A stretch of DNA of 64,000 nt from Lumbricus rubellus (GCA_945859605.1 OX243824.1:7469395-7533394), one strand, 5' to 3'; shown: positions 47,038 to 60,230, numbered from the stretch's first letter. Program-made: numbers and translations. Notes: generated by a model not told the origin, from the letters alone.

Positions 47038-47111
47038 CGTCTGGGTGTATATCCCTAATTGAAGGTCCTGCTGTTCTTCATTTGCTGTCGTCAGTTTTGT
47101 CGATGTTGAAG

Positions 47112-47667
<556 letters not shown>

Positions 47668-47942
47668 GCACATGTTTACATGTCTGTCACCTGATCTTAA
47701 GTCGTTTTTCTTAAAGTCGGATGTTGCTTATTATGGCCATTAGCGTCTCCGCTGGGTAAGGGGTAGGGGAGGTACGAGTGGGCAGCCCGCCCCACCATCA
47801 CTGCTCAAGCTAAGCTGTGGGATTAGTGCAAATGCGGATAGTTTTTGAGGGAGTGTAGGGCCACTCCCACGTGATTTTTTTGTTTGACTTTTCTTCCATT
47901 AGTGTTAATCATCACCCAGTAGCAGCTACTATTGTTGTAGAG

Positions 47943-48210
47943 GACCGGGCGTGGTGGTGCAGTGGTTTGCACTGTGCCTTGTAACCGGAGGGTCGCTATA
48001 CAAGTACGAATCTGCCTCAAGCCACTTGACAAGTTACTTACAATATTGTTTTTGGTAGGCAACTGGAAACCACTTCACTCATCTCATTCCTCGGGTGGCT
48101 ACAATGGACGTGCTGCATGCCTCCGCCTCTGTTAGCACTCTGACAGTGCCAGTCACAAGTCTGGAGATAGGAGGAGGGCGACACTAATCATCTTTGACGT
48201 GACACAGTGT
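47943..48210 (+). mobile_element. tRNA-derived SINE, family 3
   Basis: The head GGGCGTGGTGGTGCAGTGG has A box-like TGGTGCAGTGG, then GTAACCGGAGGGTCGC and an ACGAATCTGCC B box-like remnant. The 3' half carries GCCAGTCACAAGTCTGGAG and GGAGGAGGGCGACACTAATC, the tail also seen alone at 46229-46315. Confidence 0.7.
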
Positions 48211-48952
48211 CGTTAACCAGCAACAAGTGTGCCTACGGACAGAGAACTAATAATCATCGTTGTAGACTGTAGAGTGACTATTGAGTCTCACGCTGTGCGG
48301 AATATTCGTTGCGGCTGTTTCGGCTTAGCCTAATTGACGGCTAACACACAACTCATGCCATCACGGCCCATCAGTAACCATGGCGACTAATAAATGACCC
48401 GCAATTCCTCATCCTATTCTAGTAGGCTAGGTCTCACAACTTCTTAACGATTGTCACGCCTCCCTGCAGCAAAGGCCCCTGCCATAAAAATTATTGCACT
48501 CTGGCATTCGTGCCTCGAAGCACTGGCTGATCCATTAATTTTTGAACACCTCTAAAACGTGTGTAACCGATGTTATATAAGTGTTTACTGTTTAGTCTAA
48601 ACGTCTCAGCCTGGACGTATATATGCTGCTTGAAATCTCCCCCATGAATGACATTTCCCCATAAAAATCTTGAGTTGTTGTTGTTGACATGTATTTGTGC
48701 GCCATTTCCCTCTGTTCCCCACAGAAAAAGCTGCATGCATGATCCCACCCACCAGGAATTGGTGTGTTTTTCGGAAATTTGTCAAGAAAGATTTTTTAAA
48801 AGATCGTTTTAAAAAATGTGTGTAGGCTCAGCCATTGTCGTTTGCTTTTTTCCCGCCACCCTCGAAACCTAAATTTCCCCCTCCAAGCAGGCAGAGGGAC
48901 TAGATTAAACACTGGCCACTGATAAGGGCCATCAGAAGAACCATCCACCCCA

Positions 48953-48995
48953 GACAGACAGACAGACAGACATACAGACATACAGACAGACAGAA

Positions 48996-49034
<39 letters not shown>

Positions 49035-49065
49035 TAAACAGACAGACAGACAGACAGACAGAATG
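48953..49065 (-). repeat. (AGAC)n array
   Basis: ACAG/AGAC tetranucleotides, the reverse complement of the GTCT array at 47112-47665. Followed by CACA/CGCA-rich sequence to about 49360. Confidence 0.95.
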
Positions 49066-49512
49066 CTAATCAGTAAACTGATTGTTCATATACTGTCTTA
49101 TAGACACGAACACACACACGCACACACGGACGCACAAACACACGCACACACAAACACGCGCGCGCACACATGAACACACACGCGGACACGCACACCCACA
49201 CACAGACGGACACACAAACACACACACAATAACACCCACATACACACATGCATACTCGCATACGCACATGCACACACAAACACGCGCGCGCACACATGAA
49301 CAGACACACACGCACAAACATACACAGACAAACAAACACGCACACAGACGGACATGCGGAAGGAAAGAAGGAAGGACGCATAATTCAATGCTGCTTGCTT
49401 CCGAATGTATAGCCTACTCGACTGCCGTGATTGCACAGTCTCATTAGTCGAGAAATAGAACTAGAGACAGGTGACCGACAGGACAGGAAGTACGAATAAA
49501 CAGGAAACGAGG

Positions 49513-49688
<176 letters not shown>

Positions 49689-49791
49689 GTACAAAAACAT
49701 ACAGACAGACAGAAAGGCGGACACAGACAGACAATAAGCTAGCAGACAGACACACAGACGGGCCGCGGACGGACAGAGAGACGGACATAGA

Positions 49792-49949
49792 CATGGGCGG
49801 AGTTTGGTTTCCGTTCTTGGAGGGGCTAATCCCTTCTTAGGGGGCTAAGCCCGGAAAAAGATATAATTTTCATGGTAAAAATGCTGAATCTGGGCCTTCT
49901 TGGGGGGGGGGCTTAGCTCCCCTAGCCCCTGATAAACTGCGCCCATGGG
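49792..49949. mobile_element. hAT-like MITE, family A (158 bp)
   Basis: The left end CATGGGCGGAGTTTGG and the reverse-complemented right end CATGGGCGCAGTTTATC. Flanking octamers GACATAGA and GGCATAGA agree at 7 of 8. It is inserted at the edge of an AGAC-rich region. Confidence 0.82.
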
Positions 49950-50000
49950 CATAGACAGGCAGACATTCATACTTTATTTTCTTGGGGTAGGCCTACGCGG

Positions 50001-50235
50001 CAGGGCTTTTTAAATGTGCAGTTCTATACACAAGAAAACATTTATAAATCAATTTATTTGTGCAGCAGTTAACCCCTTCCCTGGGGAAGCCGTATATATA
50101 CGTCCAAAACAGGCTTAAAGCATATAACCCCCAGCATTTTTGTGCAGTTAAAAATGGTTTTAAATGTTCATTGTTGTCCGATTGGGAATAAATTACAACG
50201 ATGGATGGGAAGAAAGAGGTTGTGCAGTTATAAAA
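50001..50235 (+). repeat. Dispersed repeat family E
   Basis: Begins CAGGGCTTTTTAAATGTGC and contains GTTCATTGTTGTCCGATTGG and GATGGGAAGAAAGAGGTTGTG. A TTAACCCC...GTTAA segment at about 50069-50145 interrupts the match to the other family E copies and may be a further small insertion. Confidence 0.6.
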
Positions 50236-50999
50236 ATTTCATAAAGGAAATTAACTCTGGTTCGAGGTGTAGGCCTACCCGTGACTCCCCATGCACCCAC
50301 CCCATTTCTGGACTGAAAGGCACCGCAGGGGCTTCTATCCCCCCTAAGCAGCCGGGCTCAATCCATCTTCTCCCCCCCTCTTTCTGGGCCCGACAATATG
50401 TTATCTAGCCCATTCCTCTGGGGAATGAAGGTTTCTGAGATGGGCAAGGTTTGTGGAGAGATGCGCCCTCCCCATAAGAATTTTTTCTATTTCCGCATTG
50501 CAATTTCAGCACTTTATTTATTTAAGAAATTTCAGAAATTATTTATAGTGCCTCTTCACGTTCTTTAAGCTGTCATTTTCACAAAGGCCTGTAGGGCCTA
50601 TTTCAGTGAAGGGATTACTGGAAAGAGTGGTCTAGGACTTAACAAATATGCTTATGCTTACAAAGATAATTTTTGGGGAGCTTCCACATTGTAATGTAGC
50701 TGATAAAAGAGCGGTTTGAGACTTCGATAAATATATTTATAATTACAATAATTTCTTTATTTTATCAAGTTCAGAAACTCGGTTCTGCTGGTAATGGATA
50801 ATAATGACAATGAATAATTGCTGAAGTAAACTTAGGCCTATAGCGGCTTAGCCTATACCCTATTTGTTGCAAGTCAATGTATTGCCCAAGACGGTCTGAA
50901 TTGCTGACCAATATGCAATTAGCATAAATTGTTACAAATGGTACACAAACCAAGCAGGAACTACCAAAATGCCAAAATTGGGTAGCCATGTGCTTAGCG

Positions 51000-51050
51000 C
51001 CCCTGATCAGTGTGCACTGCGAGAGGCGTTACATAAATTTATGGATAGAA
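51000..51050 (+). repeat. LINE/SINE-type tail
   Basis: GTGTGCACTGCGAGAGGCGTTACATAAATTT-type ending, similar to 32990-33020. No head attached. Confidence 0.5.
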
Positions 51051-51568
51051 TACAATGCAATAGAATGAAAATACAATGTAGGGTTACATAATAATGATGC
51101 TGTTTACTAAGTGTTCAAGGAAACAAAACATTTTGAACTTTGAGTCTGAAATTTGAAACATAACACTGGAGAGAAGCCATTTAGTTGCAAAAATAGAATT
51201 TGCACAAGTATTAATATTAAATCAAATCTATTATAATAATTTTGATTGTGTCATTTATTAAAATAGCAAATAATACTATTATAATCACATAGTCGTAATC
51301 TTTATCATGGTATATTATAACAGTTCATGTGATGCAAAAATAATATAGTATAGCTAAAAAGTATTACCATTCTGTCAAAATGTTCTATGGCGGAAAGTAA
51401 TTTCTGGGGAACTTCCATAGAGGTGCCTAGATTGAGCACTGTCTTCCATGACCGGTTTTCTCACGCGTCATAGTGTTTAGTTAAAGAAATATACTCGTAA
51501 ATCAAACTTTTTCAGTAAACAAAACAAACAATTTTGTAGGCTCACACGAAAAGTGCGCATGTCGTAGG

Positions 51569-51772
51569 CATAGTCGTAGGAGATGGGGTCTATGGGGCAA
51601 ATGCATCCCAAATTTTGGGCAAGTCTAATTTTCGGGCAAGGAGACCCGAAAAAATGGAAAATTGCGGCAAATTTCTGAAGATTTCGGCCGGATGAGTACA
51701 AAATGGTCGTCAGAATTTTTGGGCAAAAGTTTAAGTCTCCCCCCCACTTCTGAAATGTCCCCTACGCCTATG
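51569..51772. mobile_element. Candidate MITE with CATAGKCGTAGG ends (204 bp)
   Basis: The left end CATAGTCGTAGGAGA and the reverse-complemented right end CATAGGCGTAGGGGA. Flanks GTCGTAGG and GTTGTGTG agree at only 5 of 8, so the boundaries are less secure. The interior contains ATGGTCGTCAGAATTTTTGG, resembling family D and B interiors. Confidence 0.55.
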
Positions 51773-51978
51773 GTTGTGTGACTTTAACTGAAGACTCTGA
51801 CGTTGTAACACGTAGCCTAACAAGTGAATTAAAAATTGAAAAAAAAATCCGCTTTCCCCCCCTGTTTTTTACTGGGCGCAAGCTGCGCCCGCCATGTATA
51901 GGGATAGAAGCCCCTGAGGCACCGTACCCCCACTTTTCATGAAAGTGGAAGAGAGACCAAAGTTCGGGCATGCACACC

Positions 51979-52034
<56 letters not shown>
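51979..52034 (-). repeat. (AGAC)n array
   Basis: Perfect ACAG tetranucleotide run of about 56 bp. Confidence 0.95.
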
Positions 52035-52052
52035 GTATATTTATCAAGTTTT

Positions 52053-52330
52053 ATGCGGGAGTATCTGCACTGGCTGCCTATGCTAAAACGTACTGAGTCT
52101 AATGCTCATGCGTAATTATTGCCTAGTAGGCCAAGCTCCAATTTGTCTCAGGAAGCTTTGTGTGCCAGTATTATCCATTCCAGGCCGTAGATTCATTCGC
52201 TTGCCACGCAAGGTGATCTGGTTGTTCCTATAGATTTTGAAAACCATTCTCTTTTATTATGGTTTGGTGTCAGGTCGGGAGCGCCTCTGAGGAGTTTCTC
52301 TAGAAATGGCGCTACACAAACTTACAATCA
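52053..52330 (+). mobile_element. 5'-truncated LINE tail
   Basis: A degraded frame starts YLHWLPMLKRTE, the LHWLP motif of CR1/Jockey-type RTs, and ends GGGAGCGCCTCTGAGGAG...GGCGCTACACAAAC. It directly follows the AGAC array. Confidence 0.65.
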
Positions 52331-52960
52331 AATTACAATTAGTGTTCATTTGAGCATAGGCTATAAGATGTGCACTTGGTTAGGCCTATATTGAACGAAC
52401 TGTGAACAAATGCACCCACAACAACAGTAAGCCTACTTGAAATTATAATGTGCAATCAAAATAACGACCATTTCCAGTATTATTTATGGATTTCTTAAAT
52501 GCCACTATACATACTGCATACTGTCAATTAAGCGATAGTGCAGAGTGGAGGACTTGCTGGTGATATTCCCTATATACAATCCATGTAGCCTCAGTGGAGC
52601 TCAAACTCACGGAGTCCCTCCCTTCTCCGCGTTTTAAGCCGAGCGCCCCAAACAATCGTCTATTGTGCATTCGAAGTATAGCATACAGATAAGAAAAAAT
52701 ACCACTGCTATCTTGTTTGGCTGCGTTTTTTCTGTGGCGCATTACATGTATCGCATGACAGGTTCTTAATAATCTGAGTCAATGGTGTTAAGCAGAATAC
52801 ATGGAAAGAATAGGTTTCTAACCCGTGAGGCATGTAATCTAATCTCGTTTCTTGGTCACTTTGCCTTGAGCGCGTTTAGCTGTCTGGTGCGCACTGTGAG
52901 GACTCACTGAGGATTGAGGAACGCTTTTTAAATTCATAGATACAATATAATACACAACAC

Positions 52961-53093
52961 CAGGGTGAAAATTGCCTGGGGGTTGATGGGGCTCAACCCC
53001 AGTCTTTCTTAGAGCCCCATAAAGTCTTTTCACACACCAATTCCGAATGGAATCCAACCCCCACCCCAGTTACTTTTCACAAATCTCACACTG
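52961..53093. mobile_element. hAT-like MITE, family C (133 bp)
   Basis: The left end CAGGGTGAAAATTGCC and the reverse-complemented right end CAGTGTGAGATTTGTG. The interior keeps GCTCAACCCC and TTAGAGCCCCAT as in 43429-43575. The 8-bp flanks have decayed. Confidence 0.75.
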
Positions 53094-53464
53094 TACAAGT
53101 ATACATTGTATAACACCATCGTTTCGCGCCTTTTACGTTTCAACTTAAATTTGTTGTGAAACATTAGCTACATGTACTATGGAAGACATCTGTTGGGCAG
53201 ACATTGAGAGGATATAATTATTATGGTTTATGGAACAGCAAGAAAGAAACAATTGGGTAGGAAAGAACGAAGGAAGAATGAGCAGAACAAGAAAGAATCG
53301 AGGCGTTCCATTAGGGAGGGAAGGGGAATTCCCATTCGGCATTGCCGCAAAACAAACAGAATTAGTTTAAAATTGTCAGAAATTACTTATTCCGGATTTC
53401 CGTGTCTCGAATCCGTAAGCCTATAAAACACGTTTATGAGGAAGGAATCGAGTTTTTCCATTTG

Positions 53465-53484
53465 GGGGGGGGGGGGGGGGGGGG
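53465..53484. repeat. Poly-G run
   Basis: Twenty consecutive G. Flanking segments (GGAATCGAGTTTTT..., GGCATTGTCGCAAAACAAACAGAATTAGT-type) are themselves a tandem duplicate of about 53330-53440. Confidence 0.8.
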
Positions 53485-53682
53485 TCCATTGGGCATTGTC
53501 GCAAAAACAAACAGAATTAGTCTAAAACTTGTCAGAAATTACTTAATTATTTAAGGTCTTGAACTCGTAAACGCATAAAACAGGTTTATGCCAAAGAGAG
53601 AATAACGAAATGAAGGAACGATAGAAATGAAGACAGGTAAGAGAAGAAACATATGTAAAGAGAACAGGAGAGAGGAGAGAAA

Positions 53683-53800
53683 AGGAGGAGGAGGAGGAGG
53701 AGGAGGAGGGAGGAGGAGGAGGAGGGAGGAGGAGGAGGAGGAGGAGGAGGAGGAGGAGGAGGAGGGAGGAGGAGGAGGAGAGGGAGGGAGGAGGAGGAGG
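53683..53800. repeat. (GAG)n array entering an assembly gap
   Basis: GGA/GAG triplets that run into the N block, so the true repeat length is unknown. Confidence 0.95.
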
Positions 53801-54000
53801 NNNNNNNNNNNNNNNNNNNNNNNNNNNNNNNNNNNNNNNNNNNNNNNNNNNNNNNNNNNNNNNNNNNNNNNNNNNNNNNNNNNNNNNNNNNNNNNNNNNN
53901 NNNNNNNNNNNNNNNNNNNNNNNNNNNNNNNNNNNNNNNNNNNNNNNNNNNNNNNNNNNNNNNNNNNNNNNNNNNNNNNNNNNNNNNNNNNNNNNNNNNN
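53801..54000. other. Assembly gap (200 N)
   Basis: Exactly 200 unknown bases. The round number suggests a fixed-size placeholder, so distances across it should not be trusted. Confidence 0.99.
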
Positions 54001-54103
54001 CAGGCAAATGGAGATCCGTGATCGACACGAGCGAACAGGGAGTCAGCGGACAAAAGGAAGGAAGACGAGAGGAAAGGATAGGATGGCGGGTGACTAGCTG
54101 GAT

Positions 54104-54412
54104 AGATAGTTGCATGGATGGATCATAGATGGATGGATGGATGGATGGATGGACGGATAGATGTATGGATAGATGGTTGGATGGATGTATGGATAGATGG
54201 ATGGATAGATGTATGGATAGATGGATAGATGGTTGGATGGATAGATGGTTATGTATGGATAAATGGATGGATGGACAGATGTATGGATAGATAGATGGAT
54301 GGATGTATGGATGGATGTATGGATAGATGGTTGGATGGATGTATAGATAGATGGATGTATGGATAGATAGTTGGATGTATGAATAGATAGATGGATGGAT
54401 GGATAGATGGAA
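54104..54412. repeat. (GGAT)n/(GATA)n array
   Basis: GGAT, GATA, GTAT tetranucleotide mixture over about 300 bp; the Ile/Tyr/Pro/Ser frames are by-products. Confidence 0.95.
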
Positions 54413-54429
54413 GAAAGAAATAATAGACG

Positions 54430-54649
54430 CAGCGCCGGATTAAAAAATGTGGGGTCCCTGTTCGGATTTTTGTGTGGATCTTCGGCCAAAAAATCTGATG
54501 ACCTTTTTCAGTCGTTTGGTCGAAATTTCTTCAGAATAGTCTATACCAATTATTTCCTAAACAAATTTTCTTTTCGCATGTTTGGGGCCTCCTAAAGTGT
54601 GGGGGCCCCTGTTCGCCGAACATGTTGAACATGCCTTAATCCGGCCCTG
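54430..54649. mobile_element. hAT-like MITE, CCGGATTAA-ended (220 bp)
   Basis: The left end CAGCGCCGGATTAAA and the reverse-complemented right end CAGGGCCGGATTAAGG. Flanks AATAGACG and AACAGAAG agree at 6 of 8. The interior shares GATGACCTTTTTCAGTCG with the family B element at 1954-2297. Confidence 0.8.
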
Positions 54650-54860
54650 AACAGAAGGCAAGAAGAGAAGAAGAAAGCAGATATAGAAAGAAGAGATGGC
54701 AGAAAGGATCGAGGGAAAGGTCATCAAAGAGGCAAAACGATCGACGTCATTTTTCAAGTCCGCTGCTTCGTGTCTTTGATCCTTTTCATTGAATTCATCT
54801 TGTGCGCGACTATTATGATTTCAGGGCTTCAGTTACATAGCGGCGCTTAATTAACTGATG

Positions 54861-54861
54861 G

Positions 54862-54907
<46 letters not shown>

Positions 54908-54927
54908 AATAATAATAATAATAATCT
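54861..54927. repeat. (GAT)n/(AAT)n array
   Basis: GAT triplets turning into AAT triplets directly before the palindrome at 54928. Confidence 0.9.
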
Positions 54928-54969
54928 AATAATGCCATTGCGTTCAGAGCTGAACGCAATGGCATTATT
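54928..54969. repeat. Perfect 20-bp-arm palindrome between microsatellites
   Basis: The arm AATAATGCCATTGCGTTCAG, a 2-base centre, then its exact complement. It separates the GAT/AAT array from the ATT/AGT array, which are also roughly complementary across it. Confidence 0.9.
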
Positions 54970-55004
54970 ATTTTATTATTATTATTATTAATATTATTAT
55001 TATT

Positions 55005-55202
<198 letters not shown>

Positions 55203-55479
55203 ATAAATCCTGAGGTATCATTGATATCTCTGGTAAACAAAATAATAATTTGAATTATATACTACTATACTACTATCAATGATATTAATAATCGAATATA
55301 ATAATGATAATAATGACAACAACGACGACGACAACAACGACAACAGCAACAACAAAAATGACGTGGAGTCCAATTTGATTTTACTATCACCAGAAATTGT
55401 TTTAACACCCCCTCCTCCATCCACTGAAGGATCAAAGCTATAGGATACCTCTGGCAAAAAATCTAATTATCGTGGCATG

Positions 55480-55644
55480 CACAACCCCTTTCATTTTGCT
55501 TTCCCATCCTCCATGGTAAATTACTTCCAATCGGAGGCCAATGACCTTTTTGCTAGTTTTAACTGTACAGAAGTGCTTCTGCAACTGCACAAATCCATTT
55601 AGAACTGCACATTTTGTGTACAACTGCACGTTTAAAAAGCCCTG
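55480..55644 (-). repeat. Dispersed repeat family E
   Basis: On the minus strand: CAGGGCTTTTTAAACGTGC, GTGCAGTTCTAAATGG, ACAGTTAAAACTAGC and GGAAGTAATTTACCATGG. It matches 25650-26006 closely. Confidence 0.7.
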
Positions 55645-55974
55645 CTTTGAGTCAATCTATTCGATCTATTCAATGTTTTTATTTGCGCGTTTCTCCCTCT
55701 GCTTGACCAAATAAGCGACGGTCGAAATTGATTACTTCAGATAGGCCTAGGCAATTAACCTCGCAATGTAAATAGTCAGTTCATGGTTGACAATGTGATA
55801 AAGGCGCTAAATATTTGCCTACCCACGATGTTCAATATAACTCCAATCACTAGCTACCGAATCCTGCTTCATGAATGTATAAGGTTACCGTCATAATACC
55901 GTGGTTACGTTACCATGCGCAACGTACATGTAACTTAATTTACAATCTGATCTCGATATGACGAAACTTCGCTA

Positions 55975-56060
55975 TACTTGTTTCGCTCGTGAATAAGTTG
56001 GTTCCCTGCGCTTGGCTTTCGAGTGGCGCTATAGAAATTTGGAGATTGCGATTACTATTG
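55975..56060 (+). repeat. Dispersed repeat tail (CTCGTGAATAAGTT family)
   Basis: Second copy of the 7370-7462 repeat: CTCGTGAATAAGTTGGTTCC, GCGCTTGGCTTTCGAGTGG, and GGAGATTGCGATTAC. Confidence 0.6.
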
Positions 56061-56221
56061 TTTCTCTTCAAAATACAGGCTGCAGCGAAGCGAGGTTCTG
56101 TTGCATGTTAATGAAGATTCGACACGCCACGCATGCATGCATCTGTAATTCTAATAGGGTCAGAAAGTGCACGTTAAAGCTGTAATGTGTACATAGCCTA
56201 TTAATTTTATGCATGTCCACA

Positions 56222-56500
56222 TTGATCTCTGTCTCTGTCTGGTCTAGTGTCTTTGTCTCTGTCTCGCTGTCTCTGTCTGTCTGTTTCTCTGTCTCGCTGT
56301 CTCTGTCTCTATGTCTCTCTGTCTCTGTCTCGCTGTCTCTGTCTGTCTGTTTCTCTGTCTCGCTGTCTGTCTCTATGTCTCTCTGTCTCTCTGTCTCTCT
56401 GTCTCACTGTCTCTGTCTCGCTGTCTCTGTCTGTTATCAGCCTTTCTCTGTCTGTCTTTCTCTGTGTGTGTCTGTCTGTGTATCTGTCTCTCTCTCTACA
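56222..56500 (+). repeat. (GTCTCT)n-type array
   Basis: GTCTCT, GTCT and CGCTGTCT blocks, a degenerate relative of the GTCT arrays. It ends in a TATATA run at about 56506-56521. Confidence 0.93.
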
Positions 56501-56832
56501 CATATATATATATATATATAAATATATATAAATATGCTATGTCTTTAGCCATATACTATAGGATAATGAAGACATGTATATATGTATACATACATATATA
56601 TAATACATATACATGTATATGTTTTATTGTGGATCAATGCGTATACATTCCATGTCACGTCCGCCATGTCCTCTTCCATGTTGGAGACTTAGAGAACTCA
56701 ACATGTCAAATGATGTCACCAGTGGCCTTAATCCTCATTCCATCCAAAATATGTGCATAACTTTGTATTGTGACGATGGCTAAACCATGTACAGTTGTAC
56801 ACTCGCTGACACAGTCACCTCCACTCCCTGAC

Positions 56833-57040
56833 CAGTGGCGGCGCCAGGATTTCAGTTTTTTTGGGTGGGCTGAATTTCGGAAAAAATTTCCATTTTTATC
56901 CGTCAGCTTCAATTTTTGGGGGGTGGGGGGGGGCTGAACGTCGAAATTTGCCATTTTACATGAAAAAAAATGAAAAAATGGATCGCCTTTTGGGGGCTTA
57001 GCCCGCCCCCCCCCCCCAACACCCTCTGCCGCCGCTACTG
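56833..57040. mobile_element. hAT-like MITE, CAGTGGCGGC-ended (208 bp)
   Basis: The left end CAGTGGCGGCGCCAGG and the reverse-complemented right end CAGTAGCGGCGGCAG. Perfect 8-bp duplication TCCCTGAC at 56825-56832 and 57041-57048. The interior contains GGGGGGTGGG-type G runs and a complementary poly-C run. Confidence 0.88.
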
Positions 57041-57084
57041 TCCCTGACGCTGCATGTGCTAAAAATAGTCTTGCGACATGACGT

Positions 57085-57490
57085 AATTTATGGCTTCCAT
57101 GCAGCCTTGCAGCGCATCTCCTACAGAATATAGCAGCACTAGTCTTGTATGGCGGAGTCTCACTGGTTGTGCTACGTCTCACTTATCTGATCTCTGTCAC
57201 CCTGTCTCCTACTTAGCCTCCATTCGACCTTTGCGCTCTTCGGCTAATGGGGAGCTCCTGTTCACTCGAACACGCTCTTCGGTTGGAATCTGATAGCGTC
57301 GAGCCTTCTCGGTTGCTGGCCCCTCCACATGGAATGGGCTCCAGCCTGCGCCGCGCTGCGCTTACTACCTCGGGAATAATGTGTCTGCTTTTTCTGCCAG
57401 TTGCTCAAGACCTTTCGTTTTAGCCGTGGCTGTGTTGGGAGCGACTCTGAGTAGGCTTCTTGAATAGGCGATATTTAAATTTTCGGAATG
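57085..57490 (+). mobile_element. 5'-truncated LINE tail
   Basis: Frames across one or two breaks read RSSANGELLFTRTRSS, VAGPSTWNGLQPALR and SRPFVLAVAVLGATL, matching the C-terminal RSSxx..RSFSVAGPxLWNSLP...K end of CR1/Jockey-type RTs. It is followed by GGGAGCGACTCTGAGTAGGC and GGCGATATTTAAAT. Confidence 0.75.
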
Positions 57491-57499
57491 AATTGAATG

Positions 57500-58670
57500 A
57501 ATCATTTTATAATGTAGAATATGCGAGTAACTTCTGAGTGGCGGGCACTTGTGGTCGTTCAACGACACTTTGTCACATCAAAGATCGATCAGTGTAGTCC
57601 TCCTCCTTTATCCAGGCTTAGGACTGGCACTGGCAGAGTGCAACCAGTGGCGGAGTTGGTCCGAGCCTTGGTGGGCAATTCGTTTATATAGAGGAAGGAG
57701 GGGACTGGGGAAGTGACTCAAGTGAGTAGGGGACACGGGAGGAAAGCAACATTTTAAATTTCCCTCAGTATAACGGAGCCTCTCTCCCAATATTCTCTTC
57801 AATCAGACAAGGTGGTCTAGGTGCTACAAGATGTTAATGGTATGGAGTAGACCTGCTGACCGGACCGGTTGAAGCTGGGCAGCATGACGCGAGACAGACT
57901 CAGACAGAGGGTGGCGTCGGACTCCGACGGGCAGAGCTCAGGGATTCTAGTGAGGAAGAAGAAGAAGAAGATAATGGATCCAATGCGTGAGCCCCGAATA
58001 ATTCACCCTTACGTATACGCACCCACCTGAATTAACCTCTTTAGATTTTCGAGATCCTTGCACACCAGCTCTGAATTAACCCTATAATATTATATATGTT
58101 TCTGAATTAGCCTTAGGTTATACACGCCATCTCGTATTCATCGTCTTTCACCCTGGCTTTCTGTAATTATAAATGGTCCAAGTGTAAGTGCGCTTGCTCT
58201 ATACGCTGTATGGCGTGCCATGCACCAATAAATATTGGAGTCGACACCTCGATTGGTCTCGTTTGGAATATATAGATATTGATTGATGGATGCCAACTTG
58301 CCAAGATATATATGTATTTACAGTTATACATAGGTCATAAATATATATATATATATATATATATAGTGTATTTAAAAAGAGTGTATAATTATATCAATAT
58401 ATACAGTGTGTTTTATATAAATATATAATTTTTATGTTCAGTGTATATATAAATATTATATACACTCACGAAGTCAGGCTGTTTAAACACTTCCACGTAG
58501 GTGTTCTAGGAACGGGGGAAAGGTCCGTGTTTGTATATGCTTAGTCGGATACCCAATAGATACATTCTGCGTTTTATAGAGAGCAGGAGACCATTGGAAC
58601 TCATCACCATCACCGTAAAACTGGCCAAATATATATCCAGATACAATATTTATACGTCCCATTTATGTAA
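57500..58670. other. No gene recognised
   Basis: Holds a reversed SINE family 3 tail at about 57600-57655, a (GAA)n stretch near 57955, and TATATA-rich sequence at about 58330-58470. No exon could be supported. Confidence 0.5.
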
Positions 58671-58675
58671 ACACT

Positions 58676-58991
<316 letters not shown>

Positions 58992-59344
58992 AACACACAC
59001 TCTCTGTGCATTCATCGTGATAAATAATATAGGCTTTACGAAGCAGCGCTCGTGAGCAACCTGGTGCTCTGTGCCTAGCTTTCAAAAGAGTAGCGATTAA
59101 GACGATTCTAGGCCTACACAATTATGTATAGTTTATTATTAGCCCTACGATAACAGAGGTTTTTATTACCAACACGAAACGACTTTGTTCGACCAAAGGC
59201 GAATGCGGTGAGGATGGTCGTGGCAATGTTGCAGCTGAATCCATTAAAAAAACACCACAAGGATATAATCACGCCATCTTTAATCGAACAATTATTTCCC
59301 ACAAATACTATGCACGCCATGCATGGGTCTCTCGTTTTGTTTAA

Positions 59345-59406
59345 CCCTTTAACGACTAGTGTGTACCAAAATGCATTGAAAACATATGTAGCTGGTCATT
59401 AAAGGG
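59345..59406. mobile_element. Tiny piggyBac-like MITE (62 bp, TTAA-flanked)
   Basis: TTAA at 59341-59344 and 59407-59410. The ends are CCCTTTAACGACTAG and, reverse-complemented, CCCTTTAATGACCAG, the cleanest inverted repeat of this group. Confidence 0.8.
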
Positions 59407-59674
59407 TTAAAGAGAAATGGAGGACAGACTCCATAATTATATAGACTCGTCACAGTAATTGAATGTCCGGCAGCTTCCTCACCCACAGATGTCGCCACGC
59501 TTCAATTTTTATCCTATATATTATTTTTATATGATGTCTGGAAGTTGCGCAGGCAATGTTTTATTCTGCGAATGTAATTATTCTTCGATTTTCTTTCGTG
59601 AATGTAAAATAACCGAATGCGTTTGTAGGCTAATGTTGGCAACGGAGCGAATACGAAGTGAATGTTCGTCCGGC

Positions 59675-59779
59675 CAAGGCCGTGGCTAGGGGGTGTTTTG
59701 GGTGTTTGACTAAAAAAAGGTCGACAGAAATTGTCCGCCGACAAAACACCCCCGAAATCAAATCCTGGCTACGGCCTTG
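59675..59779. mobile_element. hAT-like MITE, family B, minimal copy (105 bp)
   Basis: The left end CAAGGCCGTGGCTAGG and the reverse-complemented right end CAAGGCCGTAGCCAGG. Perfect 8-bp duplication CGTCCGGC at 59667-59674 and 59780-59787. It retains little besides GGTGTTTTGGGTGTTTGAC and its partner, and folds almost completely. Confidence 0.9.
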
Positions 59780-60174
59780 CGTCCGGCACAGCCCTAGTGG
59801 GAATGTTTCTTGAATCATAAACTGCAACGTTAAATATGACTGTTTCCAGTACTGTGTGTATCAGAGGTTCTGGTATCATTATGCATTGGCTCAGTAATCA
59901 GTATTTATATAGCGCCTTAGAGCGTCCCATGGGCGATGTGATAGCGTTGATCTCTCTCGACATCTACGGCGTTTGCACTTTCTCGCACCGGAAGTGCAAA
60001 CGACCGGTGCTCTTGCAGATGTCGGATCTTTGTGGTTGGCTGCTGTTGCTAGGGCGCTGCTGATGCTGCGATGACGGTTGCTATGGGTGATGATGGGCAG
60101 ATGAGACAAGTTCAATGGTTTCAGTGTGTATTCAAGTTAAACATTTATTACTCTCTGTTCATCGTCCACTGTTT

Positions 60175-60177
60175 GTT

Positions 60178-60230
<53 letters not shown>

